A stretch of DNA of 16,097 nt. It comes from Polynucleobacter sp. UBA962 (GTDB taxonomy: Bacteria > Pseudomonadota > Gammaproteobacteria > Burkholderiales > Burkholderiaceae). The notes beneath the pieces are model-generated. The model made no database searches, was not told the DNA's origin, and saw only the letters and a list, made by a program, of their open reading frames with translations. Within the stretch, counting starts at the first letter, position 1, and the number at the start of each line of letters is the position of its first letter. Location: contig DBCI01000023.1 in NCBI GenBank assembly GCA_002292975.1, positions 26,871 through 42,967 of the forward strand, in the 5' to 3' direction. Below, one piece after another: positions 15,537 through 16,097 of this stretch. The position numbers and the translations under genes are program-made.

Positions 15537-16097
15537 TTACGACCTTCCCGCTGAGCTCATCGCCCAGCACCCTTTAGCCGAACGCTCTGCCAGTCGGCTA
15601 TTAGAGCTAGCTCAAACCGACGATGGAAAACTGCGCTGCTTAGATCGTTCATTTAACGATATTGTGCAACTAATTGGTAAGCAGGATCTTTTAGTCTTTA
15701 ACGATACACGGGTCATCCCTGCGCGGCTATTTGGTCAAAAAGAAACAGGCGGGCACGTTGAGCTTTTAATTGAACGAATCACAGGTCCAAATCAGGCGCT
15801 TGCCCAGATAAGGGCATCTAAGGTCCCAAAGCCAGGGGGTCAAATCATCCTACGCTCCAGATTAAATACCGCCCAATCCAATGATGCGCCCATCACCGTT
15901 ACTGTTCTGGGTCGAGCTGGTCTTGGAGGCAGTCATGATTTTTATGAAATTACCTTTTCCGAAAATGCAATGTCAGTGTTGGAGACCTATGGAGAGCTCC
16001 CCCTGCCCCCCTACATCAGTCATGCCCCTAACGAGGATGATGCCAAGCGCTATCAAACGGTCATGGCCAAAAATCCAGGGGCAGTTGCTGCGCCAAC
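15517..16097 (+). CDS. queA: S-adenosylmethionine:tRNA ribosyltransferase-isomerase QueA, 5' part
   Basis: The frame runs from the ATG at 15517 to the right edge without a stop, giving 193 complete codons of a protein that is about 350 residues in the family. QueA transfers and isomerises the ribose of S-adenosylmethionine onto preQ1 in tRNA, making epoxyqueuosine at the wobble position. The start MQLSDFNYDLPAELIAQHPL, the motif LLVFNDTRVIPARLFG (about 58-73), GGHVELLIER, ETYGELPLPPYI and the final PGAVAAP (the beginning of the PG-VAAPTAGLHF signature) all fit QueA. The usual partner tgt is not in the window. It is divergent from recG, with 30 bases between the two ATG codons, and has no strong Shine-Dalgarno sequence. 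Confidence 0.95.
   Translation, partial: MQLSDFNYDLPAELIAQHPLAERSASRLLELAQTDDGKLRCLDRSFNDIVQLIGKQDLLVFNDTRVIPARLFGQKETGGHVELLIERITGPNQALAQIRASKVPKPGGQIILRSRLNTAQSNDAPITVTVLGRAGLGGSHDFYEITFSENAMSVLETYGELPLPPYISHAPNEDDAKRYQTVMAKNPGAVAAP

Noticed and set aside
1..16097. A hidden defence system, mobile element, CRISPR array or biosynthetic cluster
   Set aside because: Every stretch of sequence is used by a recognised housekeeping or metabolic gene, gaps are under about 45 bases, and no direct repeats, integrase, transposase or tRNA attachment site is visible.

Overview
The window looks like ordinary core chromosome of a betaproteobacterium of the order Burkholderiales. A small-genome freshwater lineage such as Polynucleobacter is my best guess, from protein style, moderate base composition, very tight gene packing and the gene order yhdP / nitrilase / tldD / aroG and recG / oxyR / ubiA. 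The genus is an inference, not a database result. Twelve genes are complete and two are cut by the window edges. No gap between genes exceeds about 45 bases, and I see no tRNA, rRNA, CRISPR array, insertion sequence, prophage or toxin-antitoxin gene.

Layout: (1) Positions 1-5473, forward strand: the 3' part of a yhdP-type AsmA-like envelope gene, a carbon-nitrogen hydrolase of the Nit1/YbeM type, the tldD protease subunit (ATGA overlap with the hydrolase) and a class I DAHP synthase (aroG), closed by a clear intrinsic terminator. (2) 5480-6052, reverse: a PduO-type cob(I)alamin adenosyltransferase. (3) 6087-11554, forward: a packed five-gene unit glcD-glcE-glcF-yggS-proC, with junctions of 2, 2, -1 and -4 nt. 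It encodes the three-subunit glycolate oxidase, a PLP-homeostasis protein and pyrroline-5-carboxylate reductase. (4) 11563-15486, reverse: a second unit recG-oxyR-ubiA (recombination helicase, peroxide sensor, ubiquinone-pathway prenyltransferase). (5) 15517 to the right edge, forward: the start of queA (queuosine biosynthesis), divergent from recG.

How they fit together: GlcDEF oxidises glycolate, a common product of algal photorespiration, to glyoxylate and should pass electrons to the quinone pool. UbiA, encoded on the converging unit, makes a precursor of that quinone. OxyR has both redox cysteines and should sense peroxide. The other genes are housekeeping: envelope lipid transport, repair of deaminated glutathione, TldD/TldE proteolysis, aromatic amino acid and proline synthesis, vitamin B12 activation and tRNA modification.

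I found no convincing new multi-gene system. The most interesting signals are regulatory: two divergent -10 boxes that each lie exactly six bases before the start codon of their gene (predicting leaderless mRNAs from a 34-bp shared promoter), an inverted repeat framing a -10-like box right before aroG, a back-to-back promoter region between recG and queA, and a ubiA gene with no usable ATG start.
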